In this document: positions 45,930 through 55,353 of the stretch, piece after piece | Position numbering within the stretch: the stretch's first letter is position 1 | How the letters are laid out: the number at the start of each line of letters is the position of its first letter | NCBI GenBank assembly: GCA_013791855.1 | Contig: VMTA01000038.1 | Location: 62,001-126,000, forward strand | Origin: Sideroxydans sp. | Lineage (GTDB): Bacteria > Pseudomonadota > Gammaproteobacteria > Burkholderiales > Gallionellaceae | Length of the DNA stretch: 64,000 nt | Direction: 5' to 3' | The notes under the pieces: generated by a model | What the model was told of the DNA's origin: nothing | Database searches by the model: none | Seen by the model: the letters and a program-made list of their open reading frames with translations, nothing else | Program-made: the position numbers and the translations under genes

Positions 45930-46122
45930 CGAGTCCCATTCAGATACGGTTTCGAACCTGATCGGATGGACTGGGAACAGGTGATCGTCAAGGCGTTGTC
46001 CAACTTAACTGTGCCCAGAGCTTACCGATTCTGTCGGCTTGCGTCTGCGCGTTGCATTTGCAGCCCTGGCGCAAGCACCGGCATCAAGTTCGCACCATTC
46101 AATTTTTATCAGGAGATCAAAC

Positions 46123-46476
46123 ATGAAATTCGCAACCTTCAGCTTTTCTGCATTCTTGCTCGCCACTTCCACTGCCGCACTGGCAGCCGATCATATGCAG
46201 CACATGCCCCAGGCCGACATGCATCTGGCCGATGCGCATGCCGTTCAGAAACATGTGGGACAGGGCGTGGTGAACAAGATCGACATGCAGCACAACAAGG
46301 TCAACATGACGCACAGCCCGATCCAGTCGCTCGGCTGGCCCGGCATGACCATGGACTTCAAGGTCAAGGATGCCGCGATCCTGAAGGGCATCAAGCCCGG
46401 CCAGAAAGTGATGTTCGAAGTGGTCAATGAAGGACCTCGCATGTATTTCGTCACGCACATTACGCCGCAGAAATAA
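46123..46476 (+). CDS. cusF: CusF-type periplasmic Cu/Ag chaperone
   Basis: The 117-residue protein has a signal peptide (ending ALAADH), a His/Met-rich linker (HMQHMPQADMHLADAHA) and the CusF domain. The metal site is intact: His, Trp, Met, Met with the exact CusF spacing in HSPIQSLGWPGMTMDF. CusF passes Cu(I)/Ag(I) to CusB. It lies upstream of cusCBA with an AGGAGATC ribosome-binding site. Confidence 0.93.
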   Translation: MKFATFSFSAFLLATSTAALAADHMQHMPQADMHLADAHAVQKHVGQGVVNKIDMQHNKVNMTHSPIQSLGWPGMTMDFKVKDAAILKGIKPGQKVMFEVVNEGPRMYFVTHITPQK

Positions 46477-46540
46477 TCGCGGCTCGGCTGTGCGGCAGTC
46501 ACCGAACCCGGTGACTGCCGCACCGACTGGAGACAACTGA

Positions 46541-47851
46541 ATGAAGAATCCGATCAAGAATTTTGTTTTCGCTTTGCTGTTGGCGTCGTTGCTGACGCAG
46601 ACGGCGCAGGCGGAAACGGATGCACCGCTGCAACTGGAACAGGCGGTGGCGCACGCGCTGGCTAGCAATCCCGGGCTGGCGGCAAGGCAGTCGCGCGCCG
46701 AAGCGCTGGCAGCCGTACCCGAACAAGTGTCCACGCTGCCCGACCCAACGCTGTCGCTGAACGCGCTCAGCTTCCCGACCGACACATTCTCCGTATCGCA
46801 AGAGGCGATGACTCAGAAGCAGATCGGCATCGGCCTGACACTGCCCTTCCCCGGCAAGCTGGGACTGCGCGAACAGGTAGCCGACAGCGAAGCACAGGCA
46901 GCCGGACAGGATGTGCTCGAACAAAGCCAACTGCTGGAGCGCAACGTGCGCAGCGCTTGGTGGAACCTGTTCTATATCGATCGCGCACTGGACATCGTGC
47001 TGCACAATCAAGCATGGCTGCGCCAGCTGAATAGCATCGCGGAGACCCGCTACAGCACCGGACTCGGCATGCAGTCCGATGTGCTGCTGGCACAAGTGGA
47101 ACTATCAAAATTGCTGGAGATGGAACTCAGCCTGCGCGAATCGCGACGCAACATGGCGGCGCGCATGAATGCCCTGCTGGGACGCAAAGGTGTCACCGAG
47201 ATCACACTACCGGCGCAAGCATCCGAAGACCTGCCACCGGTCGCCGACGACAGCCAGTTGATCGAACTGGCACAGTCAACGCGCCCGCTGCTCGCCACCC
47301 GGCGCAAGTTGCTAGAAGCGGCACAAGCACGCACCCACCTGGCAGAGAAGGACTATTACCCCGATTTTAAATTGGGCTTGGCTTACGGATTCCGTAGCGG
47401 CAACAACCCGAACGGCAGCGCCCGCGCCGATCTGGCAAGCGTCACGCTCGGCATCAGCCTGCCGCTGTTCGCCGGTAGCCGACAGGGACAGGCAGTTGCC
47501 CAACGTCAGGCCGAGTGGCAACAGCAGGATTACGAATTGCAGGACAGCATATTGCAGGTCACAGCACAGATAGAACAGGCGCTGGCGGCATACCAGTCCG
47601 CCCGCGAACAGGCCGCGCTATTCAAGGGCGGCCTCATCCCACAGTCACAACAGACAGTGTCCGCCATGCGCGCCGCGTATCAGGTGAACAAGGTGGACTT
47701 TCTCAATCTGGTACGCGCACAAATCACGCTCTACAACTACGAAACCCAATACTGGAAGACCATTAGCAATGGCTGGCAGGCGCTGGCAAACCTGCAGGCG
47801 GCGGTAGGTGCGCCGCTACCTGCACCCAAGGAGAACACGCATGAACAATAA
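46541..47851 (+). CDS. cusC: CusC-type outer-membrane efflux protein
   Basis: The 436-residue TolC-family protein has a signal peptide (ending TAQAET), two outer-membrane efflux repeats (LPDPTLSLNALSFPTD; LPFPGKLGLREQV; LGISLPLFAGSRQGQA) and should form the channel of the Cus pump. No lipobox Cys follows the signal, unlike E. coli CusC. It overlaps the cusB reading region by 11 bases. Confidence 0.92.
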   Translation: MKNPIKNFVFALLLASLLTQTAQAETDAPLQLEQAVAHALASNPGLAARQSRAEALAAVPEQVSTLPDPTLSLNALSFPTDTFSVSQEAMTQKQIGIGLTLPFPGKLGLREQVADSEAQAAGQDVLEQSQLLERNVRSAWWNLFYIDRALDIVLHNQAWLRQLNSIAETRYSTGLGMQSDVLLAQVELSKLLEMELSLRESRRNMAARMNALLGRKGVTEITLPAQASEDLPPVADDSQLIELAQSTRPLLATRRKLLEAAQARTHLAEKDYYPDFKLGLAYGFRSGNNPNGSARADLASVTLGISLPLFAGSRQGQAVAQRQAEWQQQDYELQDSILQVTAQIEQALAAYQSAREQAALFKGGLIPQSQQTVSAMRAAYQVNKVDFLNLVRAQITLYNYETQYWKTISNGWQALANLQAAVGAPLPAPKENTHEQ

Positions 47852-49280
47852 GACGATACTCGCCATTGCCATCGGCAGCGCACTACTGATTGGCGCAGGC
47901 AGCGGTTACTTGCTGGCTGGTTCGCCGCCGCAGAGCAGCGAAACAGCAGCTACTGTGACCGACAGCAAACCCCTGTTCTACCGCAACCCAATGAATCCGG
48001 CGATCACTTCACCGGTGCCGGCGCAAGATGAGATGGGCATGGACTACATCCCAGTGTATGCCGAAGGTCAGGAGCCCAAGGAACGCAAAGCACTTTTCTA
48101 TCGTAATCCGATGAATCCTGAGATCACCTCGCCGGTGCCGGCTCAGGATGAGATGGGTATGGACTACATCCCGGTGTATGCCGACGCGGAAACCGCAGCA
48201 CTGCCCGGCACAGTCAAGATAGATCCCGTCATCGTGCAGGACATCGGAGTGCGCACAATTGCCGCAAAACGCAGCACACTGGCACGCGATATCCGCACCA
48301 GCGGTCGTGTCACGGTAGATGAGGGGCGCCTGTTGCGCCTGCATCCGAAATACGAAGGCTGGGTGGAAAAACTGTTCGTGAGCAACACCGGCGATGCCGT
48401 ACGCATGGGGGACATGCTGCTCGCCATCTACTCGCCGCAACTGGTGGCCAGCGAGGAGGAGTATTTGCTCGCGCTTAACAATGCGGAAATGCTCAAAGAC
48501 AGCACGTTCGCCGATGTGCGCGAAGGAGCGCAACGCATGCTCACTGCGTCGGAACAGCGTCTGCGCCTACTCGACCTTCCTGAACACCAGATCGCGCAAC
48601 TGAAGGAAAAGCGCGAGATATTCAAAGCGGTGCACATCCATGCACCGCAGGGCGGCATCGTGATGAACATCGGAGCGCGCGAGGGCGAACGCATCATGCC
48701 GTCGACCGAGCTGTACATGATCGCCGACCTGTCGCGTGTGTGGGTGATGGTAGATCTGTACGAGGATGACATGCCTTGGGCACGCGAGGGTGACCGGGCC
48801 AGCCTGCAAGTCGCGGGGCTTCCCGGGCGTACCTTCAGCGGCAAGCTGACCCGTATCTATCCCTACCTCGACGCCAAGACACGCACGGTCAAGGCGCGTC
48901 TTGAGTTCAACAATCCAGGGCTGTTTCTGAAACCGGACATGTTCGGCCAGGTCAGCGTACAGACTGATCGCCGCGTCGATGCAATCTCCGTGCCGAGCGA
49001 GGCCATCGTGCGCACTGGCGCGCAGGAACAGGTGTTCGTGCAGCGCGCGCCGGGTCAGTTTGAACCGAGAATGGTCACGCTCGGCGTGGCTGCCAACGGC
49101 CAGACCCAGATCGTGAGCGGGCTGGACGAGGGCGAGCTGGTAGTGACTTCGGCGCAATTCATGATCGATTCCGAATCAAAACTGAAGGAAGCGACGGCCA
49201 AAATGCTAGAGCTGTTGCAGCAACCGGCAGCATCGCCTGAACACGATATGTCGCAACCTGACACGGGAGCACCGCAATGA
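47841..49280 (+). CDS. cusB: CusB-type membrane fusion protein with duplicated metal-binding segment
   Basis: The 479-residue adaptor joins CusA to CusC and accepts metal from CusF. Its N-terminal heavy-metal-binding domain is present twice in tandem: FYRNPMNPAITSPVPAQDEM near residue 45 and the near-copy FYRNPMNPEITSPVPAQDEM about 40 residues later. Most CusB proteins have one. Barrel-sandwich and alpha-hairpin regions follow (GWVEKLFVSNTGDAVRMGDML; VHIHAPQGGIVMNI). I start at ATG 47841, after a GGAGAACACGC site. cusA overlaps its stop. Confidence 0.93.
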   Translation: MNNKTILAIAIGSALLIGAGSGYLLAGSPPQSSETAATVTDSKPLFYRNPMNPAITSPVPAQDEMGMDYIPVYAEGQEPKERKALFYRNPMNPEITSPVPAQDEMGMDYIPVYADAETAALPGTVKIDPVIVQDIGVRTIAAKRSTLARDIRTSGRVTVDEGRLLRLHPKYEGWVEKLFVSNTGDAVRMGDMLLAIYSPQLVASEEEYLLALNNAEMLKDSTFADVREGAQRMLTASEQRLRLLDLPEHQIAQLKEKREIFKAVHIHAPQGGIVMNIGAREGERIMPSTELYMIADLSRVWVMVDLYEDDMPWAREGDRASLQVAGLPGRTFSGKLTRIYPYLDAKTRTVKARLEFNNPGLFLKPDMFGQVSVQTDRRVDAISVPSEAIVRTGAQEQVFVQRAPGQFEPRMVTLGVAANGQTQIVSGLDEGELVVTSAQFMIDSESKLKEATAKMLELLQQPAASPEHDMSQPDTGAPQ

Positions 49281-52200
49281 TCCGCACTCTGATCGACATC
49301 TCGATCAAGAACCGCTTCATGGTATTGATCGCCACGCTGCTGCTTTCCTTCGCCGGCTGGCAGGCGATGAAGGCCACGCCGCTGGATGCGCTGCCCGATC
49401 TGTCCGACGTGCAAGTCATCATCTTCACCGGTTTTCCGGGACAGGCGCCGCAGGTGGTGGAAGACCAGGTGACGTATCCACTCACCACGGCGATGTTGTC
49501 GGTGCCCAAGACCAAGGTGGTGCGCGGCTACTCCTTCTTCGGCTTCTCCATGGTGTATGTGATCTTCGAGGACAATACCGACATGTACTGGGCGCGCACC
49601 CGCGTGCTGGAATACCTCAACTATGCCGCCGACCGACTGCCAGCCAGCGTCTCGCCCAAGCTGGGGCCGGACGCCACCGGCGTGGGCTGGGTTTATGAAT
49701 ATGCACTGGTAGACAAAACAGGACAGCACGATCTGGCTCAACTGCGTTCATTGCAGGACTGGTATCTGCGCTATCCGCTGCAAACCGTGGCCGGCGTGGC
49801 TGAGGTTGCCTCCATCGGCGGCTACGTCAAGCAGTATCAGGTCGAAGTCAAACCGGAAGCCCTGCTCGCCTACAACATCCCATTGGCAAAAGTGCGGCAG
49901 GCGATCCAGCGCAGCAACAACGATGTCGGCGGTCGCTTGGTGGAAATGGGCGAGACCGAGTACATGGTGCGCGCGACCGGCTATCTTAAAAGCCTGCACG
50001 ATTTAGAAGTCATTCCGGTCGGTGTGGATACGAACGGCACGCCGATCTACCTCAAGCAACTGGCAAACATTCAGCTCGGCCCCGAGTTGCGGCGCGGGCT
50101 GGCCGAGCTGAACGGTGAGGGTGAAGTGGCGGGTGGCGTGGTGGTGATGCGATACGGTGAGAATGCGCTGGCCACCATTGAGCGGGTGCGCGAGAAGTTA
50201 GACAGCCTGAAAGCCGGACTGCCTGCCGGCGTGGAGATCGTGCCCGTCTACGACCGGGGCGATCTGATTGAACGCGCTGTGGAAAACCTGCAGCACAAGC
50301 TGATCGAGGAATCCATCGTGGTCGCGCTGATCTGCCTGCTGTTCCTGATGCACGCGCGCAGCGCGCTGGTCGCCATCATCAGCCTGCCGGTCGGCATCCT
50401 CATCGCGTTCATGATCATGCGATGGCAGGGCCTGTCCGCCAACATCATGTCGCTGGGCGGCATCGCCATCGCCATCGGCGCGATGATAGACGGCGCCATC
50501 GTGATGATTGAGAACGCGCACAAGCATCTGGAACATCTCGCTGAAAAATCCAGCCTGCACGCAAGATGGGAGGCCATCGCCACGGCCTCGAAAGAGGTCG
50601 GCCCGGCGCTGTTCTTTTCGCTGTTGATCATTACTGTCTCTTTCCTGCCGGTGTTCACCCTGCAAGCGCAGGAAGGTCGCCTGTTCTCGCCACTGGCCTT
50701 CACCAAGACATACTCCATGGCTGCGGCCGCGTTGCTGGCGGTCACGCTGGTGCCGGTGCTGATGGGCTTGCTGATACGCGGCAAGATACCGAGCGAGGAG
50801 CACAACCGGATCAATGTCTGGCTGAAAAAATTGCACGGGCCGCTGTTGCAACTCGCACTGGCGCGGCGCAAGTTGACCCTGCTGATCGCCTTTTTGCTGC
50901 TACTGGCGACGGCATACCCGGTGCTGAAGATCGGCTCCGAATTTATGCCGCCACTGGATGAAGGCGATGTGTTGTACATGCCGACCACCTATCCCGGCAT
51001 CTCCATCACCAAGGCAAAAGAGCTGCTGCAACAGACCGACAAGATTCTGAAGACCTTTCCCGAGGTCGACAGCGTATTCGGCAAAGTCGGCCGCTCAAAC
51101 TCCGCCACCGATCCGGCACCGCTGGCCATGATCGAGACCACCATCCGCCTGAAACCGCGCGAGGAATGGCCTGATCCGGACAAGACCACCAAGGAATTGA
51201 TGGGCGAGATGGATACTGCGATCGAGTTCCCCGGCCTCGCCAACGCGTGGACATATCCGATCAAGACCCGCATCGACATGCTCTCCACCGGCATCAAGAC
51301 GCCGATTGGGATCAAGGTCTCCGGCCCCGACCTGAATGTGCTGGAAAAAGTCGCGGGCGACATCGAGAAGACTCTGAAGAATCTGCCTGAGACCTTATCT
51401 GCCTTTGCCGACAAAGCGGCCGGCGGTTATTACCTTGATTTCGACATCAAGCGCGAGGAGGCAGCACGTTACGGTCTGACCGTGGGTGACGTACAGGACG
51501 TTGTGCAATCGGCAATCGGTGGCATGAACGTGACCGAGACGGTGGAAGGTCTGGAGCGTTATCCGGTCAACCTGCGCTACCCGCGCGAGTTGCGCGACAA
51601 CATGGAAGCGTTACAACGCGTACTGATCCCGACCCCGACGGGGACGCAGATCCCGCTGTCGCTGGTGGCCGAACTGAAGCTGCGGCGCGGCCCGCCTGCG
51701 GTAAAAACGGAGAACGCCACGCCCAACGCCTGGATCTATGTGGACATCAAGACCAGCGACATCGGCGGTTACGTGACAGCGGCCAAGCAAAAAGTGGCAG
51801 ATACGGTCAAGATTCCGCCCGGCTATTCTCTGGTGTGGTCGGGTCAGTTCGAATACATGGAACGGGCCGCCGCTCGCCTGAAGGTCGTGGTGCCGCTGAC
51901 CCTGCTGACCATCTTCCTGCTGCTGTATTTCAACTTCCGCAATTTGGTCGCGCCCGCAGTGGTCATGCTGTCTATCCCGTTCGCGTTGATTGGCGGCTAT
52001 TGGCTGATCTGGCTACTCGACTACAACATGTCGATCACAGTCGCGGTCGGCTTCATCGCGCTGGCCGGGGTCTCGGCCGAGATCGGCGTGCTGGTGCTGA
52101 CCTTTATCGATCAAGCCATCGCACGGCGTCGCTCCGAGAAAGCGGGCGCGCTGGACGCGTCCGACATCACGGCAGCGGTGCTGGATGGCACCACCCAACG

Positions 52201-52408
52201 CGTGCGACCCATCGCCATGACCGCTACCGCCGTGATCGCCGGCCTCATCCCCATCATGTGGGGCAGCGGCACGGGTTCGGATGTGATGCAACGCATCGCT
52301 GCACCGATGATAGGCGGCATGTTCACCGCCACGATCCTTTCCCTGCTGGTGCTACCAGTCATTTATGGCTGGGTACTGCTGCTGCAGGAACAGCGTACAC
52401 GTCGCTGA
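49277..52408 (+). CDS. cusA: CusA Cu(I)/Ag(I) RND efflux pump
   Basis: The 1043-residue inner-membrane pump has the CusA helix-4 motif GGIAIAIGAMIDGAIVMIEN and the three methionines that form the copper site: M568 (LYMPTTYPG), M618 (APLAMIETT) and M668 (RIDMLSTGI), spaced 50 and 50 residues as in E. coli (573, 623, 672). It overlaps the cusB stop by four bases. It is followed by a PII-like gene and a decayed relative of its own 3' end. Confidence 0.96.
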   Translation: MIRTLIDISIKNRFMVLIATLLLSFAGWQAMKATPLDALPDLSDVQVIIFTGFPGQAPQVVEDQVTYPLTTAMLSVPKTKVVRGYSFFGFSMVYVIFEDNTDMYWARTRVLEYLNYAADRLPASVSPKLGPDATGVGWVYEYALVDKTGQHDLAQLRSLQDWYLRYPLQTVAGVAEVASIGGYVKQYQVEVKPEALLAYNIPLAKVRQAIQRSNNDVGGRLVEMGETEYMVRATGYLKSLHDLEVIPVGVDTNGTPIYLKQLANIQLGPELRRGLAELNGEGEVAGGVVVMRYGENALATIERVREKLDSLKAGLPAGVEIVPVYDRGDLIERAVENLQHKLIEESIVVALICLLFLMHARSALVAIISLPVGILIAFMIMRWQGLSANIMSLGGIAIAIGAMIDGAIVMIENAHKHLEHLAEKSSLHARWEAIATASKEVGPALFFSLLIITVSFLPVFTLQAQEGRLFSPLAFTKTYSMAAAALLAVTLVPVLMGLLIRGKIPSEEHNRINVWLKKLHGPLLQLALARRKLTLLIAFLLLLATAYPVLKIGSEFMPPLDEGDVLYMPTTYPGISITKAKELLQQTDKILKTFPEVDSVFGKVGRSNSATDPAPLAMIETTIRLKPREEWPDPDKTTKELMGEMDTAIEFPGLANAWTYPIKTRIDMLSTGIKTPIGIKVSGPDLNVLEKVAGDIEKTLKNLPETLSAFADKAAGGYYLDFDIKREEAARYGLTVGDVQDVVQSAIGGMNVTETVEGLERYPVNLRYPRELRDNMEALQRVLIPTPTGTQIPLSLVAELKLRRGPPAVKTENATPNAWIYVDIKTSDIGGYVTAAKQKVADTVKIPPGYSLVWSGQFEYMERAAARLKVVVPLTLLTIFLLLYFNFRNLVAPAVVMLSIPFALIGGYWLIWLLDYNMSITVAVGFIALAGVSAEIGVLVLTFIDQAIARRRSEKAGALDASDITAAVLDGTTQRVRPIAMTATAVIAGLIPIMWGSGTGSDVMQRIAAPMIGGMFTATILSLLVLPVIYGWVLLLQEQRTRR

Positions 52409-52447
52409 AGTTGCAAGATTGAACTGTATTCAAAGGAGAAAACAGGC

Positions 52448-52786
52448 ATGAAAAACGAATCTGGATTTTGCAATGTGACGGCGATCATCCGCGGTGATGC
52501 ACTGGAGAAAGTGGAACGCCGCCTGCAGGAGATCGGAGTAAACGGCATCAGCATGATGCAGGTCAAAGGCTATGGCGAGTACACCAACTTCTACAACCCG
52601 GAGGGGCTGACCTCGCATGTGCGGCTGGATATCTACACTGCCGCGAAATGTTGCGATGACATCGCACAAGCCATCATGGAAGTTGCATCTTCCGGTGTAC
52701 CGGGCGATGGCATTGTGGCTGTGCATCCTGTCGGCAAGGTCTACCGGATCCGCCAGCGCAAGGCGGTGGGGCCGGATGAGCTTTAG
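52448..52786 (+). CDS. PII-like protein of the Cus operon, copy 1
   Basis: A 112-residue PII-family protein (FCNVTAIIRGDALEKVERRLQEIG; later SGVPGDGIVAVHPVGKVYRIR, the PII C-terminal signature). The T-loop sequence is not that of GlnB, so nitrogen signalling is unlikely. A PII subgroup encoded beside metal efflux genes is known; function may be to sense metal or nucleotide and act on CusA. The AAAGGAG site precedes ATG 52448. Confidence 0.87.
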   Translation: MKNESGFCNVTAIIRGDALEKVERRLQEIGVNGISMMQVKGYGEYTNFYNPEGLTSHVRLDIYTAAKCCDDIAQAIMEVASSGVPGDGIVAVHPVGKVYRIRQRKAVGPDEL

Positions 52787-52793
52787 CACGCAG

Positions 52794-52967
52794 ATGCTGA
52801 CTTTCATTGACCAGGCCGTCGCGCGCCGCCGCGCCGAGGAGAGGCGGCATGGTCAGCGCCACCGTGCTGTCGGTGCTGGTGGCGCCAGTGATTTACGGCT
52901 GTGTGTTGCTGTTGCAGAAGCGGCGTACCCAAGCATCAGTCGAACTGACAGGATTGAAGCCCATGTA
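52794..52967 (+). pseudogene. Remnant of a second cusA (internally deleted, frameshifted)
   Basis: Bases from 52794 encode MLTFIDQAVARRRAEE, matching CusA residues from about 940 (VLTFIDQAIARRRSEK). After a junction at AGGCGGCATG the sequence, in a different frame, encodes MVSATVLSVLVAPVIYGCVLLLQKRRT, matching the CusA end (FTATILSLLVLPVIYGWVLLLQEQRT). About 170 bases of cusA are missing between. Only the last tenth of the gene is present. Confidence 0.85.
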
Positions 52968-52982
52968 AAGGAGATGCGCGAA

Positions 52983-53321
52983 ATGGAAAAGAAATCCGGA
53001 TTCTGTAATGTGACAGCGATCTTCCGCAACGATGCACTGGAACAAGTGCAGCAGCGCCTGCAGGAGATCGGTGTTAACAGCTTCAGCGTGTTGCGGGTAA
53101 ACGGCTACGGCGAATTTGCCGATTTCTACAGCCCTGATTTGCTGACTCACCACCTGCGGATCGAGATATTCACCACGGCCCGGCAGGGCGATGCGATCGC
53201 GCAGACCATCATGGATGCAGCGCATTCCGGCCTGGCCGGAGACGGGATCGCGGCAGTGCTGCCGGTATGCAAGGTTTACTGGATACGCCGGCGTACTGAG
53301 GTGGAACCGGACGAGCTGTAG
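52983..53321 (+). CDS. PII-like protein of the Cus operon, copy 2
   Basis: A 112-residue paralogue of the 52448 gene, about 60 percent identical by eye (FCNVTAIFRNDALEQVQQRLQEIG; SGLAGDGIAAVLPVCKVYWIR). The ribosome-binding site AAAGGAG nine bases upstream decides ATG 52983 over the upstream ATG 52974. It follows the cusA remnant, so the pair cusA-PII was duplicated or brought in twice and the second cusA was then lost. Confidence 0.87.
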   Translation: MEKKSGFCNVTAIFRNDALEQVQQRLQEIGVNSFSVLRVNGYGEFADFYSPDLLTHHLRIEIFTTARQGDAIAQTIMDAAHSGLAGDGIAAVLPVCKVYWIRRRTEVEPDEL

Positions 53322-53359
53322 GGGCCGGTTGGGTATAGCGTTAACTTGAGGAGGTCATC

Positions 53360-53605
53360 ATGGAAGGATTGTTTTCATTACTGCTGTTCGCGGGGTTGTT
53401 TTTTCTGATGATGCGTTTCGGCTGCGGTTCTCACATGGCCCACGGCGGGCATGATCACCAGCACGGCGGACACGATGCGGCGGACGGCGGTGTCACTTAT
53501 ACCTGCCCGATGCACCCGGACGTGCGCCAGCCATCGCCCGGCACCTGTCCGAAATGCGGCATGAAGCTGGAACCAGAATCCAACAAGGAAGGAGAGCCAT
53601 CATGA
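53360..53605 (+). CDS. Small membrane-anchored CPMHP-motif metal-binding protein
   Basis: The 81-residue protein has an N-terminal transmembrane segment ([17 protein letters not shown]), a His-rich linker ([17 protein letters not shown]) and a heavy-metal-binding domain with [20 protein letters not shown]. It should bind Cu(I) via Cys, Met and His near the membrane. A strong GAGGAGG site precedes it. Its stop overlaps the next start. Confidence 0.83.
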   Translation: MEGLFSLLLFAGLFFLMMRFGCGSHMAHGGHDHQHGGHDAADGGVTYTCPMHPDVRQPSPGTCPKCGMKLEPESNKEGEPS

Positions 53606-53904
53606 GACAGGGGATTTCTTTGACTGCAGTGGGCCACGCGACCAGCCTGTTTCTGGCGATCACATTCGCGCTGTGCGTGGCGTTCGACCTGGCTTTCCCC
53701 GAGCATGCGATGTACGAGGCATGGCGCAAATTGCTGCCGGGATTCGAGTGGATCAGCTGGTCCAGCTTCGGCCTTGGGTTGATCGAGAGCTACGGCTACG
53801 GTTGGTACATCGCACTGATTTGGGTGCCGCTGTACAACGTCTTCCTGTGCGGCCCGGACCGGCGCGGTTGCGGAAAATGCGGTAGCAGGCACGAAGCGGA
53901 GTAA
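53602..53904 (+). CDS. DUF5676-family membrane protein
   Basis: A 100-residue protein with two transmembrane segments ([42 protein letters not shown]) of the DUF5676 type, found near copper genes. The C-terminus has CGKCGS, a possible metal site. ATG 53602 overlaps the upstream stop (ATGA). Confidence 0.82.
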   Translation: MRQGISLTAVGHATSLFLAITFALCVAFDLAFPEHAMYEAWRKLLPGFEWISWSSFGLGLIESYGYGWYIALIWVPLYNVFLCGPDRRGCGKCGSRHEAE

Positions 53905-53920
53905 CCGGGAAAGGAATGGC

Positions 53921-54619
53921 ATGAAATACGTCTGGTTGATCTGGTCCGGTGCGTTTCTGGTTCCTTGGGTGGTGCTGTATTTCATCAAGCCCGGATTCCG
54001 GCAGAAGATGCTGCGCGTCAGCCTGTGGACCAGCCTGCTCGGCATCACCGAACCGATTTTCGTGCCGGCCTACTGGAATCCGCCTACCTTGTTTGATCTC
54101 GCGCAGCGCACCGGATTCGACATCGAAAGCCTGATCTTCTGTTTCGCCATCGGCGGCATCGGCGCGGTCACCTACAACGCGCTTACCGGCGGCAGGATGG
54201 CAGAGGTGCCGCACGCGGAGCGTCACGAGGGCCGCCACCGATGGCATCGTCTCGCCATTGCTGCCCCGTTCATGGCGTTTCCCCCGCTGTATTTCCTGCC
54301 GTGGAACCCGATTTATCCAGGTATTGCCGCGTTGGTGCTGGGCGGCATCGCCAACGTACTGTGCCGGCCGGATTTGCTGCGCAACACCCTGATCGGCGGC
54401 GTGTTGTTCTTGGCGATTTATACGATCTTAATGCTGCTGCTGGTCGTTTTCTCGCCGGGTTATATCGAACAGGTATGGAACCTGCCCGCTATTTCTGGCG
54501 TATTGATCGCCGGCATTCCGCTGGAAGAACTCGCCTTCGGTTTTTCCTTCGGCCTGTACTGGGCGGGCATCTATGAACATTTCACCTGGCATCGCAGCCA
54601 GATTAACCAAGGAGCGTAA
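53921..54619 (+). CDS. Lycopene-cyclase-domain-like membrane protein
   Basis: A 232-residue protein with about six or seven transmembrane segments. Two regions, LLGITEPIFVPAYW near residue 40 and IPLEELAFGFSFGLYWAGIYEHF near residue 200, resemble the repeated Pro-Glu motifs of heterodimeric-type lycopene cyclases. No carotenoid genes are present in the window, so the function in a copper cluster is unknown. An internally deleted relative occurs at 58828. Confidence 0.7.
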   Translation: MKYVWLIWSGAFLVPWVVLYFIKPGFRQKMLRVSLWTSLLGITEPIFVPAYWNPPTLFDLAQRTGFDIESLIFCFAIGGIGAVTYNALTGGRMAEVPHAERHEGRHRWHRLAIAAPFMAFPPLYFLPWNPIYPGIAALVLGGIANVLCRPDLLRNTLIGGVLFLAIYTILMLLLVVFSPGYIEQVWNLPAISGVLIAGIPLEELAFGFSFGLYWAGIYEHFTWHRSQINQGA

Positions 54620-54621
54620 TC

Positions 54622-55074
54622 ATGCACCGCAAGAAAGTTTCCCGGATCAGCTGGCTGCATATCGGCATGATGATCTTGTATCTCAGCGCAACCCCAGCGT
54701 TCGCCGCAACGGCCATCACCGTGCACAAGAGCCCGACCTGCGGCTGCTGTGAGAAGTACGTGGACTACCTGCGCGACAACGGCTTCAAGGTCGAGGCGCG
54801 TGACGAGCAGGACATGAGCGCCGTCAAGAAACGGCATGGCGTGGCGCATGCCGCGAGTTGCCACACCGGGCTGATCGACGGGTATGTAGTCGAGGGGCAC
54901 GTGCCGGTCGCCGCCATCCGCAAACTGCTGCAGGAAAGGCCGGCCATCATCGGCATCAGCGCGCCCGGCATGCCGATGAATTCGCCGGGCATGGGCGAGA
55001 TGCATAAAGGCACGCTGACCATCTATGCGATACCCAAGGGAGACCGGGAACCGTACGTCTACTCGGTTGAATAG
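54622..55074 (+). CDS. DUF411 (CopG-like) exported metal-binding protein
   Basis: The 150-residue protein has a signal segment (ending TPAFAAT), then the DUF411 domain: HKSPTCGCCEKYVDYL, with CGCC as a likely metal site, ASCHTGLIDGYVVEGHVP, and GISAPGMPMNSPGM. The family is associated with periplasmic copper handling. It begins two bases after the lycopene-cyclase-like stop with an AAGGAGCG site. Confidence 0.88.
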   Translation: MHRKKVSRISWLHIGMMILYLSATPAFAATAITVHKSPTCGCCEKYVDYLRDNGFKVEARDEQDMSAVKKRHGVAHAASCHTGLIDGYVVEGHVPVAAIRKLLQERPAIIGISAPGMPMNSPGMGEMHKGTLTIYAIPKGDREPYVYSVE

Positions 55075-55130
55075 TAACCCGCTTGCATGAACGATGATTT
55101 CAAACATAACTTGAAGAATGGAGAACACAA

Positions 55131-55328
55131 ATGAAGCAGAAACAGACAGGTGAAGCGATGGTCGCAGTGATGGTCATCGTTCTGGTAGTGATGTGGTTGT
55201 CGAACGGTCGCATGGGCATGATGGGGCATGGTCACGGCCATGCAGATCTATCGGAAACTGTACCGCCTCCTCAAACAGTTTCCACACCAGAACCAACTTT
55301 CGGTGAGTTGGCTCAGCCCAAACGTTGA
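55131..55328 (+). CDS. Small single-span membrane protein, Met/His-rich
   Basis: A 65-residue protein with one transmembrane segment (VAVMVIVLVVMWL) followed by GRMGMMGHGHGHAD, a Met/His motif suited to copper. A GGAGAACAC site precedes ATG 55131. I do not know its family. Confidence 0.6.
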   Translation: MKQKQTGEAMVAVMVIVLVVMWLSNGRMGMMGHGHGHADLSETVPPPQTVSTPEPTFGELAQPKR

Positions 55329-55353
55329 ACGTTATAGACGAGGGGAATCGATC

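Noticed and set aside
52617-53321. A single 234-residue protein spanning the second PII gene and upstream sequence
   Set aside because: The upstream part is an out-of-frame reading of PII copy 1 and the cusA remnant; the ribosome-binding site fixes the PII start at 52983.
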